Shown: positions 6,970-15,165 of the stretch, piece by piece | How positions within the stretch are numbered: position 1 is the stretch's first letter | How the letters are laid out: every line of letters starts with the position of its first letter | Source of the DNA: CAVRZR01 sp964354215 | GTDB taxonomy: Bacteria; Actinomycetota; Coriobacteriia; Anaerosomatales; CAVRZR01 | Assembly (NCBI GenBank): GCA_964354215.1 | Contig: CAYGYT010000041.1 | Coordinates: 1-18,919, forward strand | Reading direction: 5' to 3' | DNA: 18,919 nucleotides | Program-made: the position numbers and the translations under genes | Notes under the pieces: model-generated | Database searches by the model: none | What the model was told of the DNA's origin: nothing | What the model saw: the letters and a program-made list of their open reading frames with translations, nothing else

Positions 6970-8646
6970 CTACGCCGCCGCAGCCTCTCGGACCGGCACG
7001 CCCTCATCCGGTTTGGCCGGCAGTCTGCGCACCCACACCAACGAGAGCAGAGCGAACAGCCCGAGGAATGCGAACCCGGCCCGCAAGGCCGCAATCTGCG
7101 CATCGGAGTAGGTGGTGACGAGTTCCTCCGTCTCGGCTGCGGACAGTCCTGCATCCTTGGCCGCTGTCTCGACCTGAGTGGTCGAGACGAAGTTCGCGTT
7201 CGTCTCGGCCGCGGTGCTGACCTGCTGTTTCACGGAGTCGGGAAGGGTCGGGCTGGACATCACCGTCGTGGTGAAGTTCGAGGCCAAGAGCCCGATGACG
7301 ATCGAGCCGACGAGGGCCACACCGAGCGACGCACCGAGGTTAAGCGACGTCCCCTGAAGTCCGCCGGCCTCACCGCCCCGCGAAGAATCGACGGACGACA
7401 TGATGACGTTTCCTACCTGAGAAGCGAGCAATCCGAGACCCGCACCGAGCAGCGCCATGCCTATACCGAAGCCCCACGTTTGCAGGTCAGGCGCGATGAA
7501 GTAGAGCAGGACCACCTCGCCCAACAGCATCGCCGCAAGGCCGCGCTGCACGATGAGCTTGGGTGAGAATCGGCCGGTCATCGCCGAGCCGCCGAGGGCG
7601 AACACGAACAGCGCGATCGACAGGGGGAGAATCGTCTTCCCTGTCTCCAGGGCATCGAAGCCCAGGACGACCTGAAGGTACAGAGGCAGCACGAAGAACG
7701 ACGCCTGGATGATGAAGGCCTGGATCGACTGGACCACAAGGCCCGCCCGCATCTTGGCGATCCCGAGAAGCGCGAGGTCGAGCAACGGCTCGTCGCCTCG
7801 TGCCTTGACCCGCTCCTCCAGGCGGGCGAACCACACGAGCAAGCCAGCCCCGATGAGGATCAGCCAGAAGGTCGGAGACAAACCAAGAGGCGTGAGCGGC
7901 TGTCCGTTGACCGTCGGGACCCCGGCCTTGGGGGTGATCCATCCCCACTGGCTCGACTGGAGGACTCCGAGAACCACCGCGCCCAGGCCCGCAGCGGACA
8001 ATACGGCACCGCCCACGTCGAGCTTGCTCTTCCTCCCTGTTGTCGCTGGGATGAGCTTCAGGAAGAGCAGGACGCCCAGCACGATCACGGTCTCGCCCGC
8101 GAACACGTAGCGCCACGAGTAGTAGGCAGTCACCCATCCACCGATGAGTGGTCCCGCCGCCATCGACGCGCCGGCGACCCCACCCAGGATCCCGTAGCAC
8201 AACGCACGCTGTTTGCCCTGATAGGTCTTCGCAGTCAGCGCAGCGATGGCAGGAATGACGAGGATAGCACCGAGACCCTCGATCAACGACCAGCCCACGA
8301 GCAGCTGACCGAGGCTCTGCGAGAGCGCCGTCATCATCGAGCCGGTCCCGTACACGAGCAGGCCGATCCAGAACGCGCGTTTCGCACCCCACCGGTCGCC
8401 GAGCTTGCCACCCAAGAGCATGAATGCCGCCATGACCAGCGTGTACATGGTGATCGCGGTCTGCATGCCGACAACCGTGGTGTTCACGTCCTCGGCGACC
8501 ACCGTGATGGACACGTTCATCACAGTCGTGTCGAGCACCATGATGAACTGCGCCGCAGCGAGCATGCCGATGACGCCCCATCCGGCCTTCGTTTCGACAC
8601 CGGTCGCCATGGCTGCCTCGTTAGCGGTCACTGCATCCCCCTGCAT
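6970..8646 (-). CDS. MFS drug:H+ antiporter, DHA2 (EmrB/QacA) family, 14 TM
   Basis: A 558-residue multidrug efflux transporter of the inner membrane that would export hydrophobic compounds in exchange for protons. ATG 8646 is preceded by GGGGAG at a normal distance. DHA2 hallmarks are present: motif D1 in helix 1 (LDTTVMNVS, residues 38-46), motif A in loop 2-3 (GKLGDRWGAKR, 80-90) and the Gly/Pro-rich motif C in helix 5 (GGVAGASMAAGPLIGGW, 155-171). An extended, mostly polar loop of about 65 residues precedes the last helix (from about ASNFTTTVMSSP). This is typical of the 14-TM class. It ends in a short acidic/Ala tail. The gap to the PASTA gene upstream is 105 bp and holds a small hairpin, so it probably has its own promoter. 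Substrate is unknown. Confidence 0.93.
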   Translation of the reverse strand: MQGDAVTANEAAMATGVETKAGWGVIGMLAAAQFIMVLDTTVMNVSITVVAEDVNTTVVGMQTAITMYTLVMAAFMLLGGKLGDRWGAKRAFWIGLLVYGTGSMMTALSQSLGQLLVGWSLIEGLGAILVIPAIAALTAKTYQGKQRALCYGILGGVAGASMAAGPLIGGWVTAYYSWRYVFAGETVIVLGVLLFLKLIPATTGRKSKLDVGGAVLSAAGLGAVVLGVLQSSQWGWITPKAGVPTVNGQPLTPLGLSPTFWLILIGAGLLVWFARLEERVKARGDEPLLDLALLGIAKMRAGLVVQSIQAFIIQASFFVLPLYLQVVLGFDALETGKTILPLSIALFVFALGGSAMTGRFSPKLIVQRGLAAMLLGEVVLLYFIAPDLQTWGFGIGMALLGAGLGLLASQVGNVIMSSVDSSRGGEAGGLQGTSLNLGASLGVALVGSIVIGLLASNFTTTVMSSPTLPDSVKQQVSTAAETNANFVSTTQVETAAKDAGLSAAETEELVTTYSDAQIAALRAGFAFLGLFALLSLVWVRRLPAKPDEGVPVREAAAA

Positions 8647-8732
8647 CTTCGTCTCCCCGTTCCGGAGCTGCTATTGATACCTCTCCCAGACCTAGCCACG
8701 CGGTGATACTAGCGCATAGAGCAGAGCGCCGG

Positions 8733-8747
8733 GGGCTCGCGGAGCCC
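8733..8747 (-). terminator. Possible weak terminator after the PASTA gene
   Basis: A GGGCTC/GAGCCC stem of 6 bp with a 3-nt loop begins 4 bases past the PASTA stop codon. It would mark the end of the large minus-strand operon ahead of the MFS gene. It is short and has no T tract. Confidence 0.35.
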
Positions 8748-8751
8748 TCAA

Positions 8752-9942
8752 CTAGGGTGTCGTCGCCGAGGAGCCGGACGTGGTGGCCAGCTTCGACGGC
8801 AGGGGCGTCACGGTCGGAGTGCCCGGCGCGGGCGGCGTACCCGAACCGCCGGTGCCGCCGCCACCGCCCAGGGTGAAGCTCGGTAGCCCGATCGTGATCG
8901 TTACCGATGTCCCGGGGTCGACCTCCGTGCCCGCTTTCGGGTCTTGCGCTGCGACCTTCAGGTAGTTCTCCATAGCCGGCCCGAACTCGATCGAGAACTT
9001 GAGGTTCGCGCTCTTCAGGGCGCGAACTGCCTCGAGCGCACCCATCCCCACGACGTTGGGGACGGTTGCTTTCGGCGTGGCTGGGGGTGTCGGCTCGGCC
9101 GGAGAAGTCGGTGTGCCGGGCGTGGCTGGTGTGCTCGGCGTGGCTGGTGCGGCCGGTGCACCCTTCGAGACCGTGATGGTCACGGTGCTTCCGGCAGCTA
9201 CGAGAGCGCCGGCCGCGGGAGACTGTGAGATGACGTCCCCGGCTGGCACGTCGGCATTCGTAGCCTGCGTCGTCGTGACTTTGAAACCGGCCCCCGTGAG
9301 TGTCGACTGGGCGTCATTCTGAGAAAGACCCACGACGTTGGGGACCTGACCGGTCTCCTGGCCCTTGGACACCGTGAGCGCGACCGCGGTGCCGATAGTC
9401 GCCTCGGTGCCGGGCTGCGGCTCCTGGCTCTTCACATGGCCCGCCTCGACGCTCAAGTCGTAGACGTAGGTGGTTGGACCCATGAGGAGACCTTCCTCGG
9501 CGAGTGTGGCAGAAGCGGCCGACTCAGTCTGACCCGTCACGTCGGGCACCTCGACCTGCGGGATGCTGGACGCGGAGATGTCGACCGCCGAATCCTTCGC
9601 CACCACGGTGGTCGCCGTCGGCGACTGCGAGACAACGGTGCCGGGCGCCACCGCCAAAGTCGGCGAATCGCTCACCTGGCCGACCCGCAATCCGGCATCA
9701 CTGAGAGCGGCCTCGGCCTGTGCCTGCTCGAGACCGACAAGTAGCGGCACCGTGGCCTTGCCTCGGAACAGCAGTAGCAAGCCACCGCCGTCCGAGCCTT
9801 GTGTAGACGCGTACGCGGCGACCGCCACAAGGACGACCACCACAGCGACCACGATCCAGATCCAGGCCCGTGAGCGCATAGGCTCCTGCTCCGGCGTTGC
9901 GGCAGGTGGCACGCCGGGCGCGCCGCCAGATTCGTCGCTCAT
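8752..9942 (-). CDS. Membrane-anchored PASTA-repeat protein without kinase domain
   Basis: A 396-residue single-pass membrane protein. The start is ATG 9942, with AAGGAGG 6 bases upstream. Residues 1-24 are a short cytoplasmic tail and 25-45 a transmembrane helix. Four extracellular PASTA repeats follow, at about 64-125, 131-193, 198-260 and 292-353, each with the VPxVxG and SQxPxxG signatures (VPDVTGQ, VPNVVGL, VPNVVGM; SQSP, SQEPQPG, SQSPAAG). A Pro/Thr/Ala linker (261-290) precedes repeat 4 and a Gly/Pro/Thr-rich tail ends the protein. PASTA domains bind muropeptides or lipid II and normally sit on PknB-type kinases or class B penicillin-binding proteins. Neither domain is present here. 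The gene follows the P-type ATPase by 28 bp, so the two are probably co-expressed. Confidence 0.9.
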   Translation of the reverse strand: MSDESGGAPGVPPAATPEQEPMRSRAWIWIVVAVVVVLVAVAAYASTQGSDGGGLLLLFRGKATVPLLVGLEQAQAEAALSDAGLRVGQVSDSPTLAVAPGTVVSQSPTATTVVAKDSAVDISASSIPQVEVPDVTGQTESAASATLAEEGLLMGPTTYVYDLSVEAGHVKSQEPQPGTEATIGTAVALTVSKGQETGQVPNVVGLSQNDAQSTLTGAGFKVTTTQATNADVPAGDVISQSPAAGALVAAGSTVTITVSKGAPAAPATPSTPATPGTPTSPAEPTPPATPKATVPNVVGMGALEAVRALKSANLKFSIEFGPAMENYLKVAAQDPKAGTEVDPGTSVTITIGLPSFTLGGGGGTGGSGTPPAPGTPTVTPLPSKLATTSGSSATTP

Positions 9943-9970
9943 GACGCCTCCTTCGAGATGTTCGGCCGTG

Positions 9971-12781
9971 TCACGCTGCGGTGTTCGTGGTGCCCGCAGG
10001 AGCCGTCTCGGCCAGGGCGCGCGCCGGCTCGACCGCCTGCCGCACGTCGATCGGGGAAACCTCTGGCGCACGCCGGCGACGCACCCACTTGCTTCCTTCG
10101 ATGACCAAGGGGAGACACAAGGCCAGACCGACGCACGTGAGCCACTGCGAACCCGTGAGCGAGGTGGTCATGAGTGCTTGCTGGAGTCTGGGCAGCTCCG
10201 TCCCGAGGAAGATGAGCGCGACGGTGATCATCGAGATTCCCGCGGCCTTCAGGATCGGCTGCGTGAGGCCGCTCGTGGGATCGCGGCGATTGGTCATCGC
10301 GTTGAATGCGGTGCCGAGGCCCATGACCACGAACGCCATGGTCATCGAGGCGCTCGCCTGAGTGGTGCTCGGCGCATCGGGTCCCGCCACGAGGGGGGCG
10401 AACGCGGCCAGGAACAGGACCGCCCCGTAGGCGATCCACATCGCGATCGCTTTCCGGTTGGTGATCGGGACCTTCGGGTCTCTCGGCGGCCGGTGCATGA
10501 CGTCGGGGTCGCCGGGATCCACGGCGATGACGAAGACCCCTATGGCGGTCGCGAAGAAGAGGAGGTAGAGCACCATCGACGGGGTGAACGCAACACCCGT
10601 GTTGACGTTGAACAGCGTGGCCGCCAGGAAGAGGAAGATCAGGGCCAAGAGCTGCGTCATCTGGTAGCGGACGTAGGAGACGACCTTGTCGTAGACCCTC
10701 CGGCCGATCTCGACGGCGTGTACGAGCGTGCCGAAGTTGTCGTCGGTGAGGATCATTCGGGCGGCTTGCTTCGTGACTTCGCTACCGCTGCCCATAGCCA
10801 CGCCGATGTCGGCCTGCTTGAGTGCGGCAGCGTCGTTCACCGCGTCCCCTGTCATTGCGACGATCAGCCCCTGCTCCTGCATCAAGCGGGCAAGCCGAAG
10901 CTTGTCTTCGGGCGTGACCCGGCCGAAGACGTGCAGCTCTGGCAGCCGGCGCTTGAGCTCCTCGTCGGACAGCGCCTGCAGCTCGGTGCCGCTGATCGCG
11001 CCGGGCCCCAGACCGAGCGTCTCGCCGATCGCGGCTGCGGTGACGGCGTGGTCGCCGGTGATCATCCGGACGTCGATGCCGGCCCCGAGCGCAATCTGCA
11101 CGGCGTCCTTGGCCTCGGCCCGCAGCGGGTCGATGATCCCCACCATCCCGACGAAGGCCAGGTCGTGCACCATCGACATCGCGTCGTCCTTCTTGGTCTG
11201 GATTTCGTCGTCGTCAACGTAGCGAGCCGCAAAGGCGAGCACTCGCAAGCCCTTCTCGCCCATGCGCTCGTTGGCGGCGTTGATCCCGGGGAGGGACTCG
11301 GCAATCGGGACCTGGGTAGTCGTCAACGCGCCCGAGTGGCTGCAGCGAGCCAGCACGACGTCGGGCCCGCCCTTCACGAGCTGGACGGCGCGCCCCACGC
11401 CGTCGATCGTCACTCGGTGGAAGGTGGCCATGAACTTGTAGTCGGAGTCGAACGGCACCTCGGCAATGCGCGGATACGCTCGTCGCGTTTCCTCTGCATC
11501 GACCCCGAGCTTGGCCGCCAGTACGACGAGTGCCGCCTCAGTCGGGTCCCCGATCACCGCTCCATCGTCCGCCACGGTGGCGTCGCTATCGAGGACTAGT
11601 CCGAGGGCCAGCCGTGTGAAGTCGGGAACGGGGGTGCCGGCAACCGACAGTATCTCACCCGTCTTGCGGTAGCCGTCGCCCTCGACAGTGAACCACGAGT
11701 CGCTGGAGTAGATGGTCGAGACCATCATCTGGTTCATCGTGAGCGTGCCGGTCTTGTCAGTGTTGATGGCGCTCGTGGCCCCGAGCGTCTCCACGTCGGT
11801 GAGGTTCTTGACGACGGCCTTCGCGTCGGCGAGCTGTTTCGCGCCGAGCGAGAGCAGGCCCGAAACGAACGCGGGGAGACCGGTGGGAATCGCCGAGATC
11901 GCCATCGACACGCCCAGCAGGAGAAGCTGGTCGGTCGGCATCCCCCGCACGGCCCCGACGATCACGATGAAGGCGACAGCACCCCACGCGACGATGCCGA
12001 GGACCTTCGTCAGGGAGTCGAGCTCCTTCTGAAGCGGAGACCGAGTCCTGGTGACCGACTCGAGCATCGTCGCAATCTGACCCATCTGGGTCTGCATTCC
12101 GGTAGCCGTGACGACCATTGACGCCGTGCCCCTGGTCACCGAGGTGTTCTGGAACAGCATGTTGGACCGGTCGCCGAGCCCGACATCCCCCGACGGCAGC
12201 GCGTTCGCATCCTTCGGGACGGGGGCGCTCTCACCGGTGAGGGCGGCCTCTTGGGTCTCGAGCGTCGCCGAGTGCACAATCCGTCCGTCGGCGGGGACGA
12301 TGTCGCCCGACTCGAGCTGAACGATGTCGCCGGGGACCAGGTCGACCGCCGGGACGGAGACGAGGCCGCCGTCACGCAGCACCTTGGCCTGCGGCACCTG
12401 CATCTTAGAAAGGGCGTCGACGCTGGCCTTCGCCTTCAGCTCTTGCCGCGTGCCGAGCACCACGTTGAGCGCGATAAGCAGGCCCACGATGACGCCAGTC
12501 GAGATCTCGCCGATGAGGAAGCTCACAATGACAACACCTATGAGCATGATGTTCATCGGGTCGCGCAGCTGCTGCGCCGCCATCGCCCATACCGACGGGG
12601 GCTTCGCGCCGGTGATCTGGTTCGGTCCGTACGTGGAGAGCCGTGCCGTCGCCTCGGCGGCACTCAGACCCGCTGCGGCATCGGACCGCATCGCCACCAC
12701 CACGTCCGAAGCCTCGCGGGCGAAGGGGGGCGTCGCGGCTGGATCGCCAGCCCCGATCGTTGCGTCCTGCGCTTCGCTCAT
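9971..12781 (-). CDS. HAD-type P-type ATPase, P2-like cation pump with atypical ion site
   Basis: A 936-residue membrane ATPase. ATG 12781 has GAGAGG about 5 bases upstream; the longer open frame runs into the CYTH gene. Visible landmarks are an N-terminal cation-ATPase domain (20-60), actuator TGES (182-185), helix-4 PTGLP (299-303), phosphorylated Asp342 in DKTGTLT, KGGP (470-473), MITGD (573-577) and GDAVND (645-650). A six-helix C-terminal region follows. Overall order and length match SERCA/PMR1-like P2 ATPases. However, the key transport residues are not standard. PEGLP is PTGLP. The helix 5 Asn/Glu ligands fall in QLLALIFLFL. The helix 6 NxxTDG motif is replaced by LYLLFFATAIGV. The hinge GDGVNDAPAL is GDAVNDAAAL. 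ATP use looks intact but the transported ion is unclear. A C-terminal RRRRA and a low-complexity tail end the protein. Confidence 0.92.
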   Translation of the reverse strand: MSEAQDATIGAGDPAATPPFAREASDVVVAMRSDAAAGLSAAEATARLSTYGPNQITGAKPPSVWAMAAQQLRDPMNIMLIGVVIVSFLIGEISTGVIVGLLIALNVVLGTRQELKAKASVDALSKMQVPQAKVLRDGGLVSVPAVDLVPGDIVQLESGDIVPADGRIVHSATLETQEAALTGESAPVPKDANALPSGDVGLGDRSNMLFQNTSVTRGTASMVVTATGMQTQMGQIATMLESVTRTRSPLQKELDSLTKVLGIVAWGAVAFIVIVGAVRGMPTDQLLLLGVSMAISAIPTGLPAFVSGLLSLGAKQLADAKAVVKNLTDVETLGATSAINTDKTGTLTMNQMMVSTIYSSDSWFTVEGDGYRKTGEILSVAGTPVPDFTRLALGLVLDSDATVADDGAVIGDPTEAALVVLAAKLGVDAEETRRAYPRIAEVPFDSDYKFMATFHRVTIDGVGRAVQLVKGGPDVVLARCSHSGALTTTQVPIAESLPGINAANERMGEKGLRVLAFAARYVDDDEIQTKKDDAMSMVHDLAFVGMVGIIDPLRAEAKDAVQIALGAGIDVRMITGDHAVTAAAIGETLGLGPGAISGTELQALSDEELKRRLPELHVFGRVTPEDKLRLARLMQEQGLIVAMTGDAVNDAAALKQADIGVAMGSGSEVTKQAARMILTDDNFGTLVHAVEIGRRVYDKVVSYVRYQMTQLLALIFLFLAATLFNVNTGVAFTPSMVLYLLFFATAIGVFVIAVDPGDPDVMHRPPRDPKVPITNRKAIAMWIAYGAVLFLAAFAPLVAGPDAPSTTQASASMTMAFVVMGLGTAFNAMTNRRDPTSGLTQPILKAAGISMITVALIFLGTELPRLQQALMTTSLTGSQWLTCVGLALCLPLVIEGSKWVRRRRAPEVSPIDVRQAVEPARALAETAPAGTTNTAA

Positions 12782-12813
12782 GGGTACCTCTCTCGAGTTG
12801 CGGTCCGACCGCT

Positions 12814-13587
12814 TCAGGCCGAGCCCTCCTCGGCCGTCCTCAACTGCTTCGAGAAGAACGTGAGTGCGGTCTTCGTCTTCGCCTGCTGGTCGCCGGTGCG
12901 ATCCACTCCGCGCTCGATCAGGTAGTTCCGCACGTCGGACCATGCCGTGAGCATGTCGGCCGGCAGGCACTTGGTTGAGAGCTCGAGGATGCGCGTGCCG
13001 TTCGGGTAGAACCAGAGCTCGGCGACGAGCTTGCGACCGAGCTCGGCTGGCGTGAACGGCAGTTTGAGCACGAATACGGGACCCAGCACGGAGAGGTCTT
13101 CGAAGGTGATGCCCTCGGGCGCGTGGGCGCTGAAGAGCGCGCGCTGCTCTTTGGTGAACAGCTTGCGCAGAGGCGCCTCTCCCTTCCCGACTCGCCTGAT
13201 CAGATCGTTGTCGGTCGGCTCCTTGAGTCTCCCGGAGCACACGTATCCGCCGGGCATTGCGTCTACTTCGACCCCGAAACCTGGCAGCTTGCGCAGACTC
13301 TTGGGGAGTTCGTTCGGCACAACGGGTCGCAGCTTCACGACCGAGTCCCCGCCCTTGCCCTGGACCCTGCGGGCGCGCACGACCACCCCTGCGCGGTCGA
13401 GCGCGAGGTCAGGTGTGTCGAAGAAGAACACCTGCCGTACCTGAGCGTTGAGTGCGTCCATGTCCAGAGCAACGATCGTCGACCGGTGGTGCTCCTCGGG
13501 GACCGAGAGCTTCATCTCAACACTGTCCGCCTTCTTGAGCAGCCCCATCATCTCTGAGATCTGTTCTTCGTTCAGTCCTCGTGCCAT
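12814..13587 (-). CDS. CYTH-like domain protein (second CYTH)
   Basis: A 257-residue soluble protein. ATG 13587 follows GGAGGGAG. It shows a CYTH-like tunnel-fold pattern: VEMKLSV at 23-29, FFFDTPDLALDRAGVVVRAR at 54-73, SVVKLRP at 82-88, then acidic strands VEVDA, AELWFYPNGTRILELS (189-204) and a late K/F segment. CYTH enzymes hydrolyse triphosphates or make cAMP, using alternating basic and acidic residues that line the tunnel. The first Glu of the diagnostic ExExK is Ser here (SVEMK), so activity could be altered. Automatic annotation often calls such proteins adenylate cyclases, which I would not assume. It lies 65 bp after the Ppx/GppA gene and 32 bp before the ATPase start, consistent with one operon. 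Confidence 0.75.
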   Translation of the reverse strand: MARGLNEEQISEMMGLLKKADSVEMKLSVPEEHHRSTIVALDMDALNAQVRQVFFFDTPDLALDRAGVVVRARRVQGKGGDSVVKLRPVVPNELPKSLRKLPGFGVEVDAMPGGYVCSGRLKEPTDNDLIRRVGKGEAPLRKLFTKEQRALFSAHAPEGITFEDLSVLGPVFVLKLPFTPAELGRKLVAELWFYPNGTRILELSTKCLPADMLTAWSDVRNYLIERGVDRTGDQQAKTKTALTFFSKQLRTAEEGSA

Positions 13588-13652
13588 CGTGCGTCTCCCT
13601 CCTATGTGCGCTCCCGCGCCCGGAATCTCAGCGGTGCTCCAAGCGGAGCGGT

Positions 13653-14564
13653 CTAGCCGAAACGGTCGATCAGTACGCCGTGCCGCAGCCCTCTGTCACT
13701 GACTGTCAGGCTGTCTTTGCCGAGCTTGTCCATAACCGTGCGTACCACGCAGGCGCCCGCGAGTATCACGTCGGCGCGCTTGGGCTGCAGTCCGACGATC
13801 TGACGACGCGCCTCGACGTCACGGGACCTGTAGAGCTCGATCTGGCGGTCGACCTCAGTACGGCTGAGCACCGATCCCTGCACAACATCGGGATCGTAGA
13901 CCGCCAGGCCGTGCATCACCGCTGTCATGTTCGTGATCGCGCCGCCCATGCCCACGAGCGCGTCGGGGGACGGCACGTCGTCGAGGCAAGAGAGCTCGCC
14001 GGCGATCGAGTCTAGTGCAGCGCCCAGTTGTTCGGGAGTGATGGGGCCGCCGAGTCCGAGCTGATCGGTGAGTCGTACGGCGCCGATGTTGAGGCTGAAC
14101 TGCTCGTCTACGGCCGCACCTCGGCCAAAGGTGAACTGCGTGCTGCCGCCGCCGGTGTCGAAGATGACGAGCCTTCCCTCAGGCAGCCCCAGCCCGGCCT
14201 TCACGGCGAGGTAGGCTAGCCGTCCCTCTTCCTCGCCCGGAATCACCTCGATCTCGACTCCGCATCGCTCGCGCACGCGAGCCATGAAGACGTCGCTGTT
14301 GCGCGCGGCGCGCATCCCCATCGTGCCGACGGCGACAACGGCCGCCGCCCCGTGCTGCTTCGCCTCGTCGGCCATGGCCGCGACGGCCGCGACCGTCCGC
14401 TCCATGGCCCCAGGTGCGATCTCGCCCGTCTCCTGAAGGCCCTCCCCAAGACGTGTGACCTCGGCACGGTCGACGATCTTGCGCCACGAACCGTCGGCAA
14501 GTCGCTCGCCAATGTGGAACTTGACCGAGTTGGTCCCAACGTCGATGACTGCATAGACCGGCAT
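13653..14564 (-). CDS. Ppx/GppA family phosphatase
   Basis: A 303-residue exopolyphosphatase or guanosine pentaphosphate phosphatase of the ASKHA fold. I prefer ATG 14564 because GAGGTGG lies 6 bases upstream and it begins directly with the family start MPVYAVIDVGTNSVKF. GTG 14582 is an alternative that would overlap the upstream stop by 8 bp. Signature segments are the phosphate-1 loop DVGTNSVKF (8-16), the catalytic Glu region VIPGEEEGRLAY (108-119, Glu111-113), phosphate-2 DTGGGST (136-142), GMGGAITNM (205-213), and the C-terminal RADVILAG and VSDRGLRHGVL. Length matches the short (about 300 residue) two-domain Ppx class without the C-terminal HD-like domain of E. coli Ppx. It would cleave polyphosphate ends or pppGpp. 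It is flanked by two CYTH-like genes, which fits polyphosphate/triphosphate metabolism. Confidence 0.92.
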   Translation of the reverse strand: MPVYAVIDVGTNSVKFHIGERLADGSWRKIVDRAEVTRLGEGLQETGEIAPGAMERTVAAVAAMADEAKQHGAAAVVAVGTMGMRAARNSDVFMARVRERCGVEIEVIPGEEEGRLAYLAVKAGLGLPEGRLVIFDTGGGSTQFTFGRGAAVDEQFSLNIGAVRLTDQLGLGGPITPEQLGAALDSIAGELSCLDDVPSPDALVGMGGAITNMTAVMHGLAVYDPDVVQGSVLSRTEVDRQIELYRSRDVEARRQIVGLQPKRADVILAGACVVRTVMDKLGKDSLTVSDRGLRHGVLIDRFG

Positions 14565-14574
14565 GCCGTCCACC

Positions 14575-15162
14575 TCACTCACTCATGCCGAAGGCGGCTT
14601 TGAGCCAGCGCGGGTAGCTGACGTTGGGGAGACCGGAGAGGCCCATCTCCTCCACCGCCGCGAGGACATGGTCGGCGTCCTCGGACTCGATTGCCACGGT
14701 CCGCACGTGCTTGCCGTCGGCCACCACCTCGGTCATTTCCGAGGTGCACCCGTTGATCGTGTACCGCAAGCGGCGTTTGTGGACGTGGACCGCACGCACT
14801 CCGCGCTCGGGTGCCTCGAGTTCCGCCAGGAGCTCGTCGAGGCTCAGGGCATCTCGTCCAGAGGTCGGGGGAGTCACGCCGAGCTCGGCGCAGACCTTGC
14901 GCACCTCGGCCGACGGAATCGGGAACGCCTCTTTCATCACAGGCCTCCACTGTTCGAGGCCCGCCTCGTTTGTCTCGACGAGCGTCTTGATGTCCATCAG
15001 TGCGGCGCGGATCTTGACAGTTGCGTTCGTGACTGGAGAGAGCAGGTAGGTCTCGTCGCTCTCCTGGACCGCCTCTACCTCCAGTGCTGCGAACTTGGCG
15101 TCTGCAGCCCCGAAGTCGGCCCCGAACGTGCGCCACTCCCAGCGTGGGACAATCTGGCCCAT
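14575..15162 (-). CDS. Divergent CYTH-like protein (first CYTH)
   Basis: A 195-residue soluble protein starting at ATG 15162, only 3 bases past the metallophosphoesterase stop, so translation is probably coupled. It begins with RWEWRTFG (7-14), where an E-x-R replaces the usual ExExK. It continues with ETYLLSP (37-43), VKIRAALMDIKTL (49-61), GLEQWRPVMK (68-77), KRRLRYTI (129-136), SEMTEVVADGKHVRTVAIE (141-159) and NVSYPRWLK (180-188). The alternating acidic and basic strands are those expected of a CYTH/triphosphate-tunnel fold, and the pattern resembles uncharacterised proteins encoded beside Ppx/GppA genes. It is too divergent for a confident domain call by eye; a structure prediction would settle it. 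Substrate is probably a triphosphate or polyphosphate, by context only. Confidence 0.6.
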   Translation of the reverse strand: MGQIVPRWEWRTFGADFGAADAKFAALEVEAVQESDETYLLSPVTNATVKIRAALMDIKTLVETNEAGLEQWRPVMKEAFPIPSAEVRKVCAELGVTPPTSGRDALSLDELLAELEAPERGVRAVHVHKRRLRYTINGCTSEMTEVVADGKHVRTVAIESEDADHVLAAVEEMGLSGLPNVSYPRWLKAAFGMSE

Positions 15163-15165
15163 AGT

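Noticed and set aside
7487..8581. Minus-strand ORF of 364 residues inside the MFS gene
   Set aside because: It is the same strand in another frame, His/Arg/Gly-rich and motif-free, whereas the 558-residue frame has all the DHA2 motifs.
9563..11599. Long plus-strand ORF of 678 residues
   Set aside because: It is antisense to the PASTA and P-type ATPase genes, starts without a good ribosome binding site and has the charged, low-complexity composition of GC-rich shadow frames, while the opposite strand shows clear family motifs.
12814..13587. Class IV adenylate cyclase
   Set aside because: CYTH-fold proteins are often labelled this way, but the ExExK motif is imperfect and the Ppx/GppA context points to polyphosphate or triphosphate substrates.
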